NCBI GenBank assembly: GCA_945787635.1
Contig: CALZIK010000052.1
Location: 1-64,000, forward strand
Reading direction: 5' to 3'
Source: Thermoanaerobaculia bacterium
Lineage (GTDB): Bacteria > Acidobacteriota > Thermoanaerobaculia > Multivoradales > JAHEKO01
Length of the DNA: 64,000 nucleotides
The notes under the pieces were generated by a model. That model was not told where the DNA came from and ran no database searches. It saw only the letters and a program-made list of their open reading frames with translations. The position numbers were made by a program, and so were the translations under genes. This document shows, piece after piece, positions 34,844 through 43,281 of the stretch. How positions within the stretch are numbered: the stretch's first letter is position 1; the number at the start of each line of letters is the position of its first letter.

Positions 34844-34994
34844 GGGACCCGAGGGCGTCATCGTAGGAGGCTGGCCGTTCGTGATTGCGGCCTATTCGAT
34901 CACCGCCGCGGCACTGGCCCTGGCGATGGTCCGGCTGAGGATCCGGGAGACAAATGCGGATCACAAAAAGGAGCTCGAATCTCATGGCAAATAA
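34836..34994 (+). CDS. ccmD: Small CcmD-like membrane protein
   Basis: A 52-aa protein with one transmembrane helix (FVIAAYSITAAALALAMV, about residues 15-32) and a positively charged tail, the usual build of CcmD, which holds CcmE to CcmABC. GGAGAAGG precedes ATG 34836. It overlaps ccmC by 8 bp and ccmE by 11 bp. Assignment rests on size, topology and position. Confidence 0.75.
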   Translation: MSEGPEGVIVGGWPFVIAAYSITAAALALAMVRLRIRETNADHKKELESHGK

Positions 34995-35451
34995 CCCCTC
35001 ACGCCGCAAGGCGATCTTCGCGGTGGCGATCGCTGCCGTCGCGGGTGTACTGGTTTTTCTCGCCGTCGGTGGTATCGGCGAGAACCTGGTCTACTACTGG
35101 AGCCCTACCGAACTGGTCGCGGCCGGTGACGAAGCCTACGGAGCGACGGTCCGCCTGGGCGGACTGGTCGAGGCGGGAAGCGTGGTCCGCGGGGACGATG
35201 GACTCGATCTCGCCTTCTCGGTAACCGACGGCACCGAGAGAGTCTCGGTGCGGGCGCATGCAGTGCCTCCGGCGATGTTTCGAGAGGGCATCGGCGTTCT
35301 GGTCGAAGGGCGGCTCGCGCCGGACGGCGTCTTCGAGACCAAGCGGCTGATGGTCAAGCACGACAACCAGTACCAGCCGCCGGAGGCGATGGACCAGCGC
35401 ACGATGAAGGACCTGGTCGAGACCATGCAGTTCGAGGCCGACGACACTTGA
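34984..35451 (+). CDS. ccmE: Periplasmic heme chaperone CcmE
   Basis: A 155-aa protein with an N-terminal membrane anchor (about residues 10-30) and an OB-fold heme-binding domain. The covalent heme-binding His lies in VKHDNQYQPP (about residue 130), followed by the Tyr of the HxxxY motif. AAGGAG precedes ATG 34984. The stop overlaps the TTG start of ccmF. Confidence 0.93.
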   Translation: MANNPSRRKAIFAVAIAAVAGVLVFLAVGGIGENLVYYWSPTELVAAGDEAYGATVRLGGLVEAGSVVRGDDGLDLAFSVTDGTERVSVRAHAVPPAMFREGIGVLVEGRLAPDGVFETKRLMVKHDNQYQPPEAMDQRTMKDLVETMQFEADDT

Positions 35452-37382
35452 TCTCGACACTGGGGCAGGCCCTGGTCCTGATTTCGCTGCTGGCGTGCGC
35501 CGTCGGCATACCGGCCGGGTACATTGCCGGCGCTCGTCGATCGACGGCCGGTCTGGTGCTGGTGCGCCGGATGGCGTGGCTCTATTGCGGCTCGATCGCG
35601 CTGGCGACCCTGTTGATGGAGTATGCGCTCGTCACCCACGACTTCTCGGTGTCCTACGTCGCCCAGGTGGGGTCGCGCGCGACCCCGCTTCACATCACGA
35701 TCGTCTCGCTGTGGTCCTCGCTCGAGGGCTCGATCCTGTTCTGGGCGTTCGTGATGGGCTGCTTTACCCTGGCGGTGGCGGTCTTTCAGAAGCGCGGTCA
35801 CGAGGACTACCTCGCCTACACGCTGGCGACGCTGTTTGTCGTCGGCGCTTTCTTCAGCTTCCTGATCTCAGGAGTGGCGAACCCGTTCAAGGGGACGCCG
35901 CTGCCGATCCCGATGGACGGACCCGGGCCGAATCCCCTGCTTCAGAACCACCTCTTGATGATCATCCATCCGCCGATGCTCTACCTGGGGTACGTCGGCA
36001 TGTCGGTACCGTTCGCGATGGGTGTCGCGGCGCTTTTGCGCGGGCAGCTGGGGCCGACCTGGCTCTTGCCGCTTCGCAACTGGCTGCTGGTCCCGACCGC
36101 GTTTCTTTCGCTGGGCATCATGCTGGGCGGCTGGTGGTCGTACGAAGTGCTGGGATGGGGCGGCTACTGGGCCTGGGATCCGGTCGAGAACGCATCCTTC
36201 CTGCCCTGGCTGACGGCGGTGGCGGCGGTACATTCCGCCCTGGTCTTGCAACGCCGGGGCTCGCTCAAGGCGTGGACCGTCATCCTGGTGATGGTGTCTT
36301 TTCTGCTCACCATTCTGGGGACCTTCCTGACCCGCTCGGGGGTCGTCAACTCGGTTCACTCGTTCACCCAGAGCCCGATCGGGCCCTTCTTTCTGGGCTT
36401 CCTGGCGTTCTGCACACTCGGCGTGGTGGTCCTGCTCGCGATGCGCATCGACACCTTGGCGGCCGAGCCCCGCGAGGAATCGGTCTGGACCCGCGAGGGA
36501 GCGGTCTTGATCAACAACCTGCTGCTCGTGAGCTTGACCTTCACGGTTCTCATCGGCACGGTGTTTCCGATCATGGCCGAGGCGGTGAGGGGCGTGAAGC
36601 TGAGCGTCGGCGAGCCGTACTTCAACCGGATGGCGATTCCGGTGTTTCTGGCGCTGTTGCTCCTGATCGGCATGGGGCCGGCGCTACCCTGGGGAAAGAC
36701 TCGCAAGGGCGGCGTCGGGAAGGCTCTGCTCCAACCCCTGCCGGCCGGGCTGATAGCCCTGGTGATTGCGTTCGCTTTCGGGGTGCGCGCCTGGCCTCTG
36801 CTCTTGACCGTGGCCTTCACCGGCTATGCCTTGTGGGTCACCGCGAGGCGCGGTGCGGAGCCGGTGCTCCGCGCCAAGAGCCGAACCGACAAGCGCGCGC
36901 TGCGGATTTTCGGCGGCTATCTCGCGCACTTCGGTCTCCTCGTGACGTTTCTGGCGATCGCGATCTCGGCGACCTATCAGGAGTCGACCGAGGCTACGGT
37001 CCGTCCCGGAGAGCCCTTCTCGGTCGGCGACTACGTTCTGACCGTCGAGGGCGTCGGCCTGGAGCAGCAGCCGCACCGAGCTTCGCAGATCGCCCAAGTG
37101 CAGGTGGAGAAGGCGGGCAAGGTCGTTGCCACGATGTCGCCGGCTCTCAATCAATACGACACCATGCGGGAACCGATCGGCACACCCGATGTCCGGACGA
37201 CGATGTTTCACGATCTCTATCTGACACTGCAAAGCACCGGCCCGGATGGCGCCGTCGGTCTGCGGGCGATCGTCACGCCGGCGGTCGTCTGGATCTGGCT
37301 CGGCGTCCTGGTGATCGTCATCGGGACGGTCATGAGCCTCGCGTCCGGTAGCCGAAACGTCCCGTCCGCGGAGCCGGCATGA
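35448..37382 (+). CDS. ccmF: Cytochrome c heme lyase subunit CcmF
   Basis: A 644-aa polytopic membrane protein that ligates heme to apocytochromes. It shows the WWD-type motif GWGGYWAWDPVENASFLPWL (about residues 235-254), conserved His in HPPMLYLGYVG and TRSGVVNSVHSF, and a large periplasmic region near the C-terminus. TTG start at 35448 overlaps the ccmE stop (TTGA). The stop overlaps the ccmG start (ATGA). Confidence 0.96.
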   Translation: MISTLGQALVLISLLACAVGIPAGYIAGARRSTAGLVLVRRMAWLYCGSIALATLLMEYALVTHDFSVSYVAQVGSRATPLHITIVSLWSSLEGSILFWAFVMGCFTLAVAVFQKRGHEDYLAYTLATLFVVGAFFSFLISGVANPFKGTPLPIPMDGPGPNPLLQNHLLMIIHPPMLYLGYVGMSVPFAMGVAALLRGQLGPTWLLPLRNWLLVPTAFLSLGIMLGGWWSYEVLGWGGYWAWDPVENASFLPWLTAVAAVHSALVLQRRGSLKAWTVILVMVSFLLTILGTFLTRSGVVNSVHSFTQSPIGPFFLGFLAFCTLGVVVLLAMRIDTLAAEPREESVWTREGAVLINNLLLVSLTFTVLIGTVFPIMAEAVRGVKLSVGEPYFNRMAIPVFLALLLLIGMGPALPWGKTRKGGVGKALLQPLPAGLIALVIAFAFGVRAWPLLLTVAFTGYALWVTARRGAEPVLRAKSRTDKRALRIFGGYLAHFGLLVTFLAIAISATYQESTEATVRPGEPFSVGDYVLTVEGVGLEQQPHRASQIAQVQVEKAGKVVATMSPALNQYDTMREPIGTPDVRTTMFHDLYLTLQSTGPDGAVGLRAIVTPAVVWIWLGVLVIVIGTVMSLASGSRNVPSAEPA

Positions 37383-37897
37383 CACTCAACCGGAGAGTCA
37401 TCCTGGTGGGAGCGGTGATCACGCTGCCGCTACTCTTGTTCCTTGCGGTGTCGTTGCGGTTCGACCCCCGGGAGATTCCGTCGCCGCTCGTGGGCGCTCC
37501 TGCACCCGACTTCGAGCTGCGATCGTTGGATGGCGAGCCGGTTCGATTGTCGGCGCTTCGCGGTCAGCCGGTGTTGATCAACTTCTGGGCGACCTGGTGT
37601 CAGCCGTGCATCGCGGAGCATCCGGTGCTGGTCGACGGAGCGCGCCGCTACTCAGGCCGCGCTCATTTCCTGGGGATCATCTATCAGGACGAGCCGGAGA
37701 TGATCCAGCGCTTCATTGCGGCCCGCGGCGGATGGGGCAGGACACTGGTGGATCCGGGCGTCAAGGTAGCGCTCTCCTACGGCGTCTACGGCGCTCCCGA
37801 GACTTTCATCGTGGACAAGGACGGAGTCATTGTCGAGAAGGTCACCGGGCCGACCAGCCGTAGGCACCTGGACGCCTTGCTGGGGCCCTTGCTGTGA
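37379..37897 (+). CDS. ccmG: Thiol-disulfide oxidoreductase CcmG/DsbE
   Basis: A 172-aa membrane-anchored thioredoxin-fold protein. The N-terminal helix (about residues 8-25) is followed by a TlpA-like domain with the active site WATWCQPC (about residues 71-78), a conserved Glu in CIAEHPVL, and the cis-Pro in YGAPETFIVD. It reduces apocytochrome cysteines before heme attachment. Coupled by 4-bp overlaps on both sides. Confidence 0.94.
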   Translation: MTLNRRVILVGAVITLPLLLFLAVSLRFDPREIPSPLVGAPAPDFELRSLDGEPVRLSALRGQPVLINFWATWCQPCIAEHPVLVDGARRYSGRAHFLGIIYQDEPEMIQRFIAARGGWGRTLVDPGVKVALSYGVYGAPETFIVDKDGVIVEKVTGPTSRRHLDALLGPLL

Positions 37898-38439
37898 ACG
37901 TGAGAAGCTCTTTTCATGTCGTTGTCCTGCTTGCCCTGGCGTTGATCGCGGCATCCGCTGCGGTCGCTCAGCCCGCGGAAAGCCCGTCGATCGGACTGGC
38001 CCGGGAGCTTGTTGGGGAGCCGGCGGGAGAGCCTCTCTCGGGCGCCGCGCTCGACCTCGAAACGCACGACGTGGCGGCGCTCATGCGCTGCCCGGTGTGC
38101 CAGGGTCTGTCGGTGGCCGACTCACCCACGACATCCGCCATCGCGATGCGGGAGGAGGCCCGCGAGCTTTTGGCGGCCGGGTTCTCCGGGGAGCAGGTGC
38201 TGGCCTATTTCGAGCGCTCGTACGGCGAGTTCATTCGCCTTTCGCCCAAGCCCGAAGGATTCAATCTGGTGGTTTGGGTCCTGCCGGTCGCGGCTCTCGT
38301 CGTGGGTGCTCTGATTGTCGGTCTGAGGATTCGCCGTCGCGTGCGCGATGCGTCCGACGACCTGGAAGACGCGGCCGAAGCGATTCCGGAGGACCTCGCC
38401 GCCTACGCCGAGCGCGTTCGCAAGGAGGTGTCGGAGTGA
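37894..38439 (+). CDS. ccmH: Cytochrome c maturation reductase CcmH
   Basis: A 181-aa protein with a signal/anchor, the LMRCPVCQGLSVADS active site (CxxC; about residues 65-79) and a C-terminal transmembrane helix (about 126-148). It works with CcmG in apocytochrome thiol reduction. The CcmI-like TPR part fused to CcmH in some bacteria is encoded separately by the next gene. GTG start overlaps the ccmG stop. Confidence 0.93.
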   Translation: MNVRSSFHVVVLLALALIAASAAVAQPAESPSIGLARELVGEPAGEPLSGAALDLETHDVAALMRCPVCQGLSVADSPTTSAIAMREEARELLAAGFSGEQVLAYFERSYGEFIRLSPKPEGFNLVVWVLPVAALVVGALIVGLRIRRRVRDASDDLEDAAEAIPEDLAAYAERVRKEVSE

Positions 38440-39743
38440 CCCCGGATCTCTGGGTTCCGGGGCTCGTCATTCTGGTTGCCGGCGCGGCGGTCGGCTGGTG
38501 GTTCATGCACCGTCGGGCGGCCTCCGGAGCCGAATCCACGCGTTCCAAAGCCAAGGCCCCTGAGGCGGGCGATAGCCTGGAGGCTGCAGACCTGCGCGGG
38601 CTCCGCGACGAGCTCTACACGCGGTTGCGCGATCCTGAACTGGCGGCGGAAGAGCGGGCGGAGCTCGAGATCCGCGCGGCTCGGGTGCTTCGCGAGTTGG
38701 ACGAGCTCGAAGGGGCTGCGGCGCGCCCAGCCAAGCGCAAGGCTGGGGCAGAGCCTCCCGCACCCGTTGCCGCACCCCACAGCCGAAGTCGCACTCTGGT
38801 CACGGGCTTCGTCTTCGGCGGCGCCACCGCCGCCCTGATCGCTCTGCTCATCTTCTGGGCTGAGAAAGACGCCAAACCCAAAGAGGAAATGACCGGCGGC
38901 GGACCCGCGCCGACCGCGGACCGGCCCCACCCTGAAGCCGCCATGCCCCCCGAGATCGCCGCCGAAGTCGGGAAGCTGGAGGCGCATCTCGAAGGCTCGC
39001 CCGACGACCTCGCGGCGCGCAAGCGGCTGGCCCTCTTGTACCTCAACGGCGATCAGTACGTTCCGGCCTTCGAGCAGGCGGAAATGGTGCTCGCGGTTCT
39101 GCCCGACGACATCGATTCGCACTACGTGCAAGGCGTCGTGCGAATGACAATGGGGCAGGACGATCAAGCGCTCGCACGTCTGGACCGCGTGCTCGAGCTC
39201 TTTCCGGACCATGTGCGCGCGATGACCGTCAAGGGGTTGATCTTCGCGCGCGCGGGTAACCGGGAAGCGGCCGCCGAGACCTGGAACCTGGCGCTCGAAA
39301 TCGGCGGCCCGCAACCTGAGATCGAGAACCTGCTCGCGATGCTGGAGTCCCAAGGCGAGGGAGACTTGCCGCCCGGGCATCCCCCCGCCGAGTCTCCGGC
39401 GGGCAGTGGCGGCGCGCTACGGCGGGATGCCTATACGGTTCGCCTGGAGGCGGACACCATCGAGGGCTTTCCCCAGACCGGAGTGCTGTTCGTGGCGCTG
39501 CGCACCGGAGCGAGTGGACCGCCGCTGGCGGTGCGGCGGATCGACCAGCCGGCCTTCCCGATGATGATCACCGTCGGTCCGGAGGACATGATGATGGCGG
39601 CGGGCGACGCGGAGCTGCCGGCCGAGGGTCTGGTCACGGTTCGTCTCGACCAGGACGGAAGCGTGGCGACGGTTGGCGAGAACGATCTCGAGGGCAGTGC
39701 CGCGATGAGCCGCGGCGACCTCGCGACGATATTTCTCGATTAA
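38436..39743 (+). CDS. CcmI-like TPR apocytochrome chaperone
   Basis: A 435-aa protein with an N-terminal transmembrane helix, a charged cytoplasmic loop (about residues 30-105), a second helix (about 115-140), TPR repeats (about 180-300; QYVPAFEQAEMVLAVLPDDIDSHYVQGVVRM) and a C-terminal beta domain. This is the CcmI/CycH architecture that delivers apocytochrome c to CcmFH. GTG 38436 overlaps the ccmH stop and has AAGGAGG upstream. Last gene of the ccm operon, 44 bp from a convergent gene; a GCCGCCGGCGGC palindrome lies in that gap. Confidence 0.85.
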   Translation: MTPDLWVPGLVILVAGAAVGWWFMHRRAASGAESTRSKAKAPEAGDSLEAADLRGLRDELYTRLRDPELAAEERAELEIRAARVLRELDELEGAAARPAKRKAGAEPPAPVAAPHSRSRTLVTGFVFGGATAALIALLIFWAEKDAKPKEEMTGGGPAPTADRPHPEAAMPPEIAAEVGKLEAHLEGSPDDLAARKRLALLYLNGDQYVPAFEQAEMVLAVLPDDIDSHYVQGVVRMTMGQDDQALARLDRVLELFPDHVRAMTVKGLIFARAGNREAAAETWNLALEIGGPQPEIENLLAMLESQGEGDLPPGHPPAESPAGSGGALRRDAYTVRLEADTIEGFPQTGVLFVALRTGASGPPLAVRRIDQPAFPMMITVGPEDMMMAAGDAELPAEGLVTVRLDQDGSVATVGENDLEGSAAMSRGDLATIFLD

Positions 39744-39787
39744 GGCCGGATTTCAGACAAGTCGCGGCCGCCGGCGGCGATCTTCGA

Positions 39788-41293
39788 TTAGGGGACCGCC
39801 GCAGCCAGCAGGTCGACCCCGAGCGCGTCGACCGCTACCCAGGTGTTCGGAAGGCTCGCGATCGGATTCGGGAGAAAGAGGTCAGCCGAGTTCCGGCAGA
39901 CGACCGCAGTTGCGCCGCTGCCGCCGCTTCGTTCCAGGGCGTGCAGGGCGATGCAGTTACTGCCGATCGTCGCACCGCCCTTGCTGAGCAGCCGTCCGAA
40001 GCCGCTGGACGGCACACTGAAGAGCGCGAACCCGTGCTCGAAGCCTGACCCTTCGACCGTCAGGAAGCCGTCGTCGAGGAGCTCTTGAGCTCCCGTGCTC
40101 AGAAGCCCGCCGCGAATGAGCGCGTGAAAAAAGCCCGCGTAGGCCTTGGGCGCTGCGGTCAAGCCCCCGGCTCCGCCGCCGCCGTTGGTGAGCAAGAAGG
40201 GTTCGAGATCAAACGTGTCGATGGCCGGATGCCCATTCAGATCGGCAAGTGAATACACGCCCAGGAGGTTTTCGTCGACCGGGGCGTCTGTCGGAAAGCC
40301 GCCTACGTCGGCACCGCTCGTGATGCTGTAGGGCGTGGCGATCTTGCCGCTCCGGTTCCGAGGTGCCTTGGAGATCAGCGATATGCGGGTCAAGTCCAGG
40401 GGTTTGGTGATGAGCTGCTTGACCAGGGCGTCGTAGGACCTTCCGGAGACTCTCTCCAGGATAATGCCGAGGAGCTGGTAACCGGTGTTGCCGAAGCTGA
40501 GCTCGAAGTCCTGCGGTCTCGTGCCTCCGATTCGCGCAGCTTTGTTGGTGAGAACACCGGTCGTGGCGAGCAGATCGAACGCGTTCCGCGGCTGTAGATC
40601 GAGTCGAGGTCGCTCGATGGCGAGCGCGTCGAGAAGATCGCCGAGAAGGTAGTCGGCGATTTCAACGAACCCGTTGGCGTCCCGATCGACTTCGTTGAGA
40701 AAATCCCAGAGACCATGGTTGCCGTTGAGAAGGTGCCGGAGCGTGATCTTCGAGAAGCTGGGGCACTTGGCGCGCACCGGGAGAAACAGCAGCTTGAGCC
40801 GGTCGAGACCGTTGATCCGAGCCGGGCATAGTGACCGTCCGGGCTCGATACCTTTTTTCAGAGTCTTGCGCTCCCTCGACGTCAAGAATCTGTCGATCGA
40901 GGTGTCGATCCCGTCGGGGCCGAACAGGCCCTGGTCGGCGAGGCCCAGCGTCAACGCCGTGGTGACTGGCTTGGTGAGGCTGCCGATGTGGTGCCGCGTC
41001 GAGGCCAGCATCGGCTGGTTGCCCTCGATCCGGCGACGGCCGACCGCATAGGTGAAGAGTCCGCACTGATCGTGCATTACGGCGGCCGAGTAGCCGGGCG
41101 CGCCCGAGCCGCGGCCTGGAAACGCCGAGACGGCGGGGCTAGCAGCCAAGGCGTCATCGACGAGTTTCCTCAGCTCTTCGGTGCTCGCGCAGTCTTCGCC
41201 GCCCCAGGAGGCGGCTAAACCCGGGCCCGGATTCGCTCCCAGGGCGAGCGCGACGGCGAGCGTAAAGTGGCTCGGCCGCAGACCCATCCTCAT
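39788..41293 (-). CDS. Secreted serine hydrolase (beta-lactamase/class C PBP-like) with EF-hand-like loop
   Basis: A 501-aa exported protein (signal about residues 1-28) of the beta-lactamase-like fold. The nucleophile motif SLTK is at residues 105-108. The Tyr-x-Asn motif appears as Phe-Gly-Asn (267-269, in LSFGNTGYQLLG), so the usual general-base Tyr seems replaced. A calcium-type EF-hand loop, DRDANGFVEIAD, sits at residues 203-214. The last residues are encoded by DNA resembling the palindromic repeat. The substrate is unknown; esterase or D-Ala peptidase activity is possible. Divergent from the radical SAM gene. Confidence 0.82.
   Translation of the reverse strand: MRMGLRPSHFTLAVALALGANPGPGLAASWGGEDCASTEELRKLVDDALAASPAVSAFPGRGSGAPGYSAAVMHDQCGLFTYAVGRRRIEGNQPMLASTRHHIGSLTKPVTTALTLGLADQGLFGPDGIDTSIDRFLTSRERKTLKKGIEPGRSLCPARINGLDRLKLLFLPVRAKCPSFSKITLRHLLNGNHGLWDFLNEVDRDANGFVEIADYLLGDLLDALAIERPRLDLQPRNAFDLLATTGVLTNKAARIGGTRPQDFELSFGNTGYQLLGIILERVSGRSYDALVKQLITKPLDLTRISLISKAPRNRSGKIATPYSITSGADVGGFPTDAPVDENLLGVYSLADLNGHPAIDTFDLEPFLLTNGGGGAGGLTAAPKAYAGFFHALIRGGLLSTGAQELLDDGFLTVEGSGFEHGFALFSVPSSGFGRLLSKGGATIGSNCIALHALERSGGSGATAVVCRNSADLFLPNPIASLPNTWVAVDALGVDLLAAAVP
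39811..39838. repeat. Possible palindromic repeat copy inside the 3' end of a gene
   Basis: GGTCGAC, 9 bp, then GTCGACCGCTAC. The 12-bp right part is identical to the dispersed palindromic repeat; the loop is 3 bp longer, which keeps the hydrolase frame. It may be coincidence of G/C-rich codons. Confidence 0.35.
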
Positions 41294-41344
41294 TGCACCG
41301 ACGATTCTATCCAGATCCGTTACTTTGCTATCCTGCCGCTGGTT

Positions 41345-42361
41345 ATGAACCTCCTCAAACAGGCCAAGACGCTCAAGGACGGTGTGCGCGACGCGTACGA
41401 CGTCAAGCGCAGAAAGCTGCGCACGGTCGCGATCCTGGTCACCGATCGTTGCATGTCGCGCTGCAAGCATTGCTTCATCTGGAACAAGAAGGACAACAAC
41501 GATCTTTCTCCCGAGGTCATCGAGCGTCAGATCCTCGATTCGGACGTGATCTCCAAGGACACCTACTTCGAGCTCACCGGCGGCGAGTTTCTCGATCATC
41601 CGCAGTACGAGGAGATCCTGGCGCTGTTCTCGGAGGGTGGCTACGACTACATGATGCTGACCAACGGGATGTACCCGGATCAGGCGATCGAGGCCGTCCG
41701 GAAGTACAAGGTGCCCAACCTCTACATGTCGCTGGATGGCCTGGGCGAGACCTACAAGAAGGTGCGCGGCGTCGACTGCGCCGACAATGTGGTTCGGATC
41801 ATCGACGAGCTCAAGGACGAGGTTCCGATCTTTCTGGGCTACACGATCTGTCCCTGGAACGGCGTCGAAGATCTCGAGGCGGTGAAGCGCCTGTGTGAAG
41901 AGAAGGGCGTAGAGTTCTTCATCGGTGCGTATCAGAACCCCGAGTTCTTCGACACCACCAAGCCCGGCGGGAAGATCTCGCATGAGCACGAGCCCTACCT
42001 GAGCGAGTTCATGCGCCTCCACAACCCCTGGATGGAGCAGCAGGTCAAGATCCCGTGCTGGAACATCAACACCAAGTGCTACATCATGGGCAGCGGCGAC
42101 GTGCATTTGTGCCAGCAAAAGAGCCTGGTGCTGGGCAACCTCCACGACAAGACACTCGGCGAGATCTGGGAGTCGGACGAAGTTCGCGCGATTCATCGCA
42201 AGTATCGCGAGTGCAACGATTGCTGGCTCGCCTGCAACCGACCGTTCGATGCGCAGCTTGCCCACGCGGGCAGCTCGTTTCTGCCGCGGCCGATCCTCAA
42301 CAAGTGGCTCGGTGAGTACACCTGGGATGCGGTGGACGCCGCCTACAAGAACGGGTCGTAG
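41345..42361 (+). CDS. Radical SAM/SPASM-type enzyme
   Basis: A 338-aa radical S-adenosylmethionine enzyme. The 4Fe-4S site CMSRCKHC has Cys at 36, 40 and 43, followed by ELTGGEF, the SAM-binding GGE motif. The C-terminus has a Cys-rich auxiliary-cluster region with CWNINTKC, HLCQQKS and CNDCWLAC, like SPASM domains that modify peptides or other substrates. ATG 41345 is the closest start to the homologous region. The methyltransferase follows 11 bp later, so they are likely an operon; no precursor peptide gene is evident. Confidence 0.88.
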   Translation: MNLLKQAKTLKDGVRDAYDVKRRKLRTVAILVTDRCMSRCKHCFIWNKKDNNDLSPEVIERQILDSDVISKDTYFELTGGEFLDHPQYEEILALFSEGGYDYMMLTNGMYPDQAIEAVRKYKVPNLYMSLDGLGETYKKVRGVDCADNVVRIIDELKDEVPIFLGYTICPWNGVEDLEAVKRLCEEKGVEFFIGAYQNPEFFDTTKPGGKISHEHEPYLSEFMRLHNPWMEQQVKIPCWNINTKCYIMGSGDVHLCQQKSLVLGNLHDKTLGEIWESDEVRAIHRKYRECNDCWLACNRPFDAQLAHAGSSFLPRPILNKWLGEYTWDAVDAAYKNGS

Positions 42362-42372
42362 CTCAGCGTTCG

Positions 42373-43131
42373 ATGCCGATTACCGCTGCCGACACCGGAG
42401 CCGTGGAGGTGCTGCGCGGGCGAGTCCTGGACTACCTGGCTGAGCGTCGGCACGAGGGCGAGTTCAAGGTCATCGATGTCGGTGGCCGCTACAATCCGTG
42501 GGCCAACCGGCACACCGACGCCTACGTCGATCTGTTCCCGACCGAGACCGACGACAAGCGCGTCTTCGTCGGCAATATTTGCACGGAAGAGATCTGGGAG
42601 AAGATCGCCGCGGAAGGGCCGTTCGACTTTTCGATCTGCACCCACGTTCTCGAGGACATCCGAGATCCCTTCTTCGTGGCGCGGCAGCTGGCCAAGATCT
42701 CGAAAGCCGGGTTCGTTTCGGTGCCGACCAAGCACAGCGAGCTGTCCAACGTCGAGTCACGGTTCTATCTCGGCTACTGTCATCATCGTTGGATCTTCAC
42801 CGTGCGCGGTGACGGTGACTCGCGCCGCATGATCGGCGTTGGCAAGATGCCTGTGGTCGGCTACTTCAACAACCGTTTCCGGCCAGTCCTCAAGCTGATT
42901 CACCTCTTCGGCCGGTGGATCATCGGCGCCAAGATCGAGCGCCGGCTGGGAATCTTCCCCGGCGGCGGCCGACCCACCTGGATCGACCGGAAGCTGGTGG
43001 GGCACGACCAGGAGCTGGCCGTGTGGTGGCAGGACGAGCTGCCACTCGAGCCCTTGATGGACGACTACTCGGGCGAGACCTGCTTGCATCTGGCGGATCT
43101 GTACCGGCATGCCATCCGCGACGGCCTCTAG
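42373..43131 (+). CDS. SAM-dependent methyltransferase-like protein
   Basis: A 252-aa protein with a class I methyltransferase pattern: KVIDVGGRYNPW (about residues 32-43) as motif I, and FDFSICTHVLEDIRDPFFVARQLAKISKAGFVSVPT as the region after motif III. The second half (about 130-252), with an aromatic-rich GYFNNRFRPVLKLIHLFGRW, does not match a family I know. It pairs with the radical SAM gene. The 150 bp after it contain no gene I can support. Confidence 0.75.
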   Translation: MPITAADTGAVEVLRGRVLDYLAERRHEGEFKVIDVGGRYNPWANRHTDAYVDLFPTETDDKRVFVGNICTEEIWEKIAAEGPFDFSICTHVLEDIRDPFFVARQLAKISKAGFVSVPTKHSELSNVESRFYLGYCHHRWIFTVRGDGDSRRMIGVGKMPVVGYFNNRFRPVLKLIHLFGRWIIGAKIERRLGIFPGGGRPTWIDRKLVGHDQELAVWWQDELPLEPLMDDYSGETCLHLADLYRHAIRDGL

Positions 43132-43281
43132 GGGAAACGCCGTATGCATCCGGATTTCCTGCGTTGCGCTTCCCTCGGCCGTCCTCAGCGTATTCGAGTA
43201 CGCCTCCGGGGCCCTCGTTCGCGCGCCTTGCATCTTCCACCACCTTCGACGTTCCCGGTCGATTGGGGGAGAGGGTCTTGA

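Noticed and set aside
43132-43281. Possible gene or repeat before the SGNH hydrolase
   Set aside because: 150 bp without an ORF of note, and I found no second copy of it in the window.
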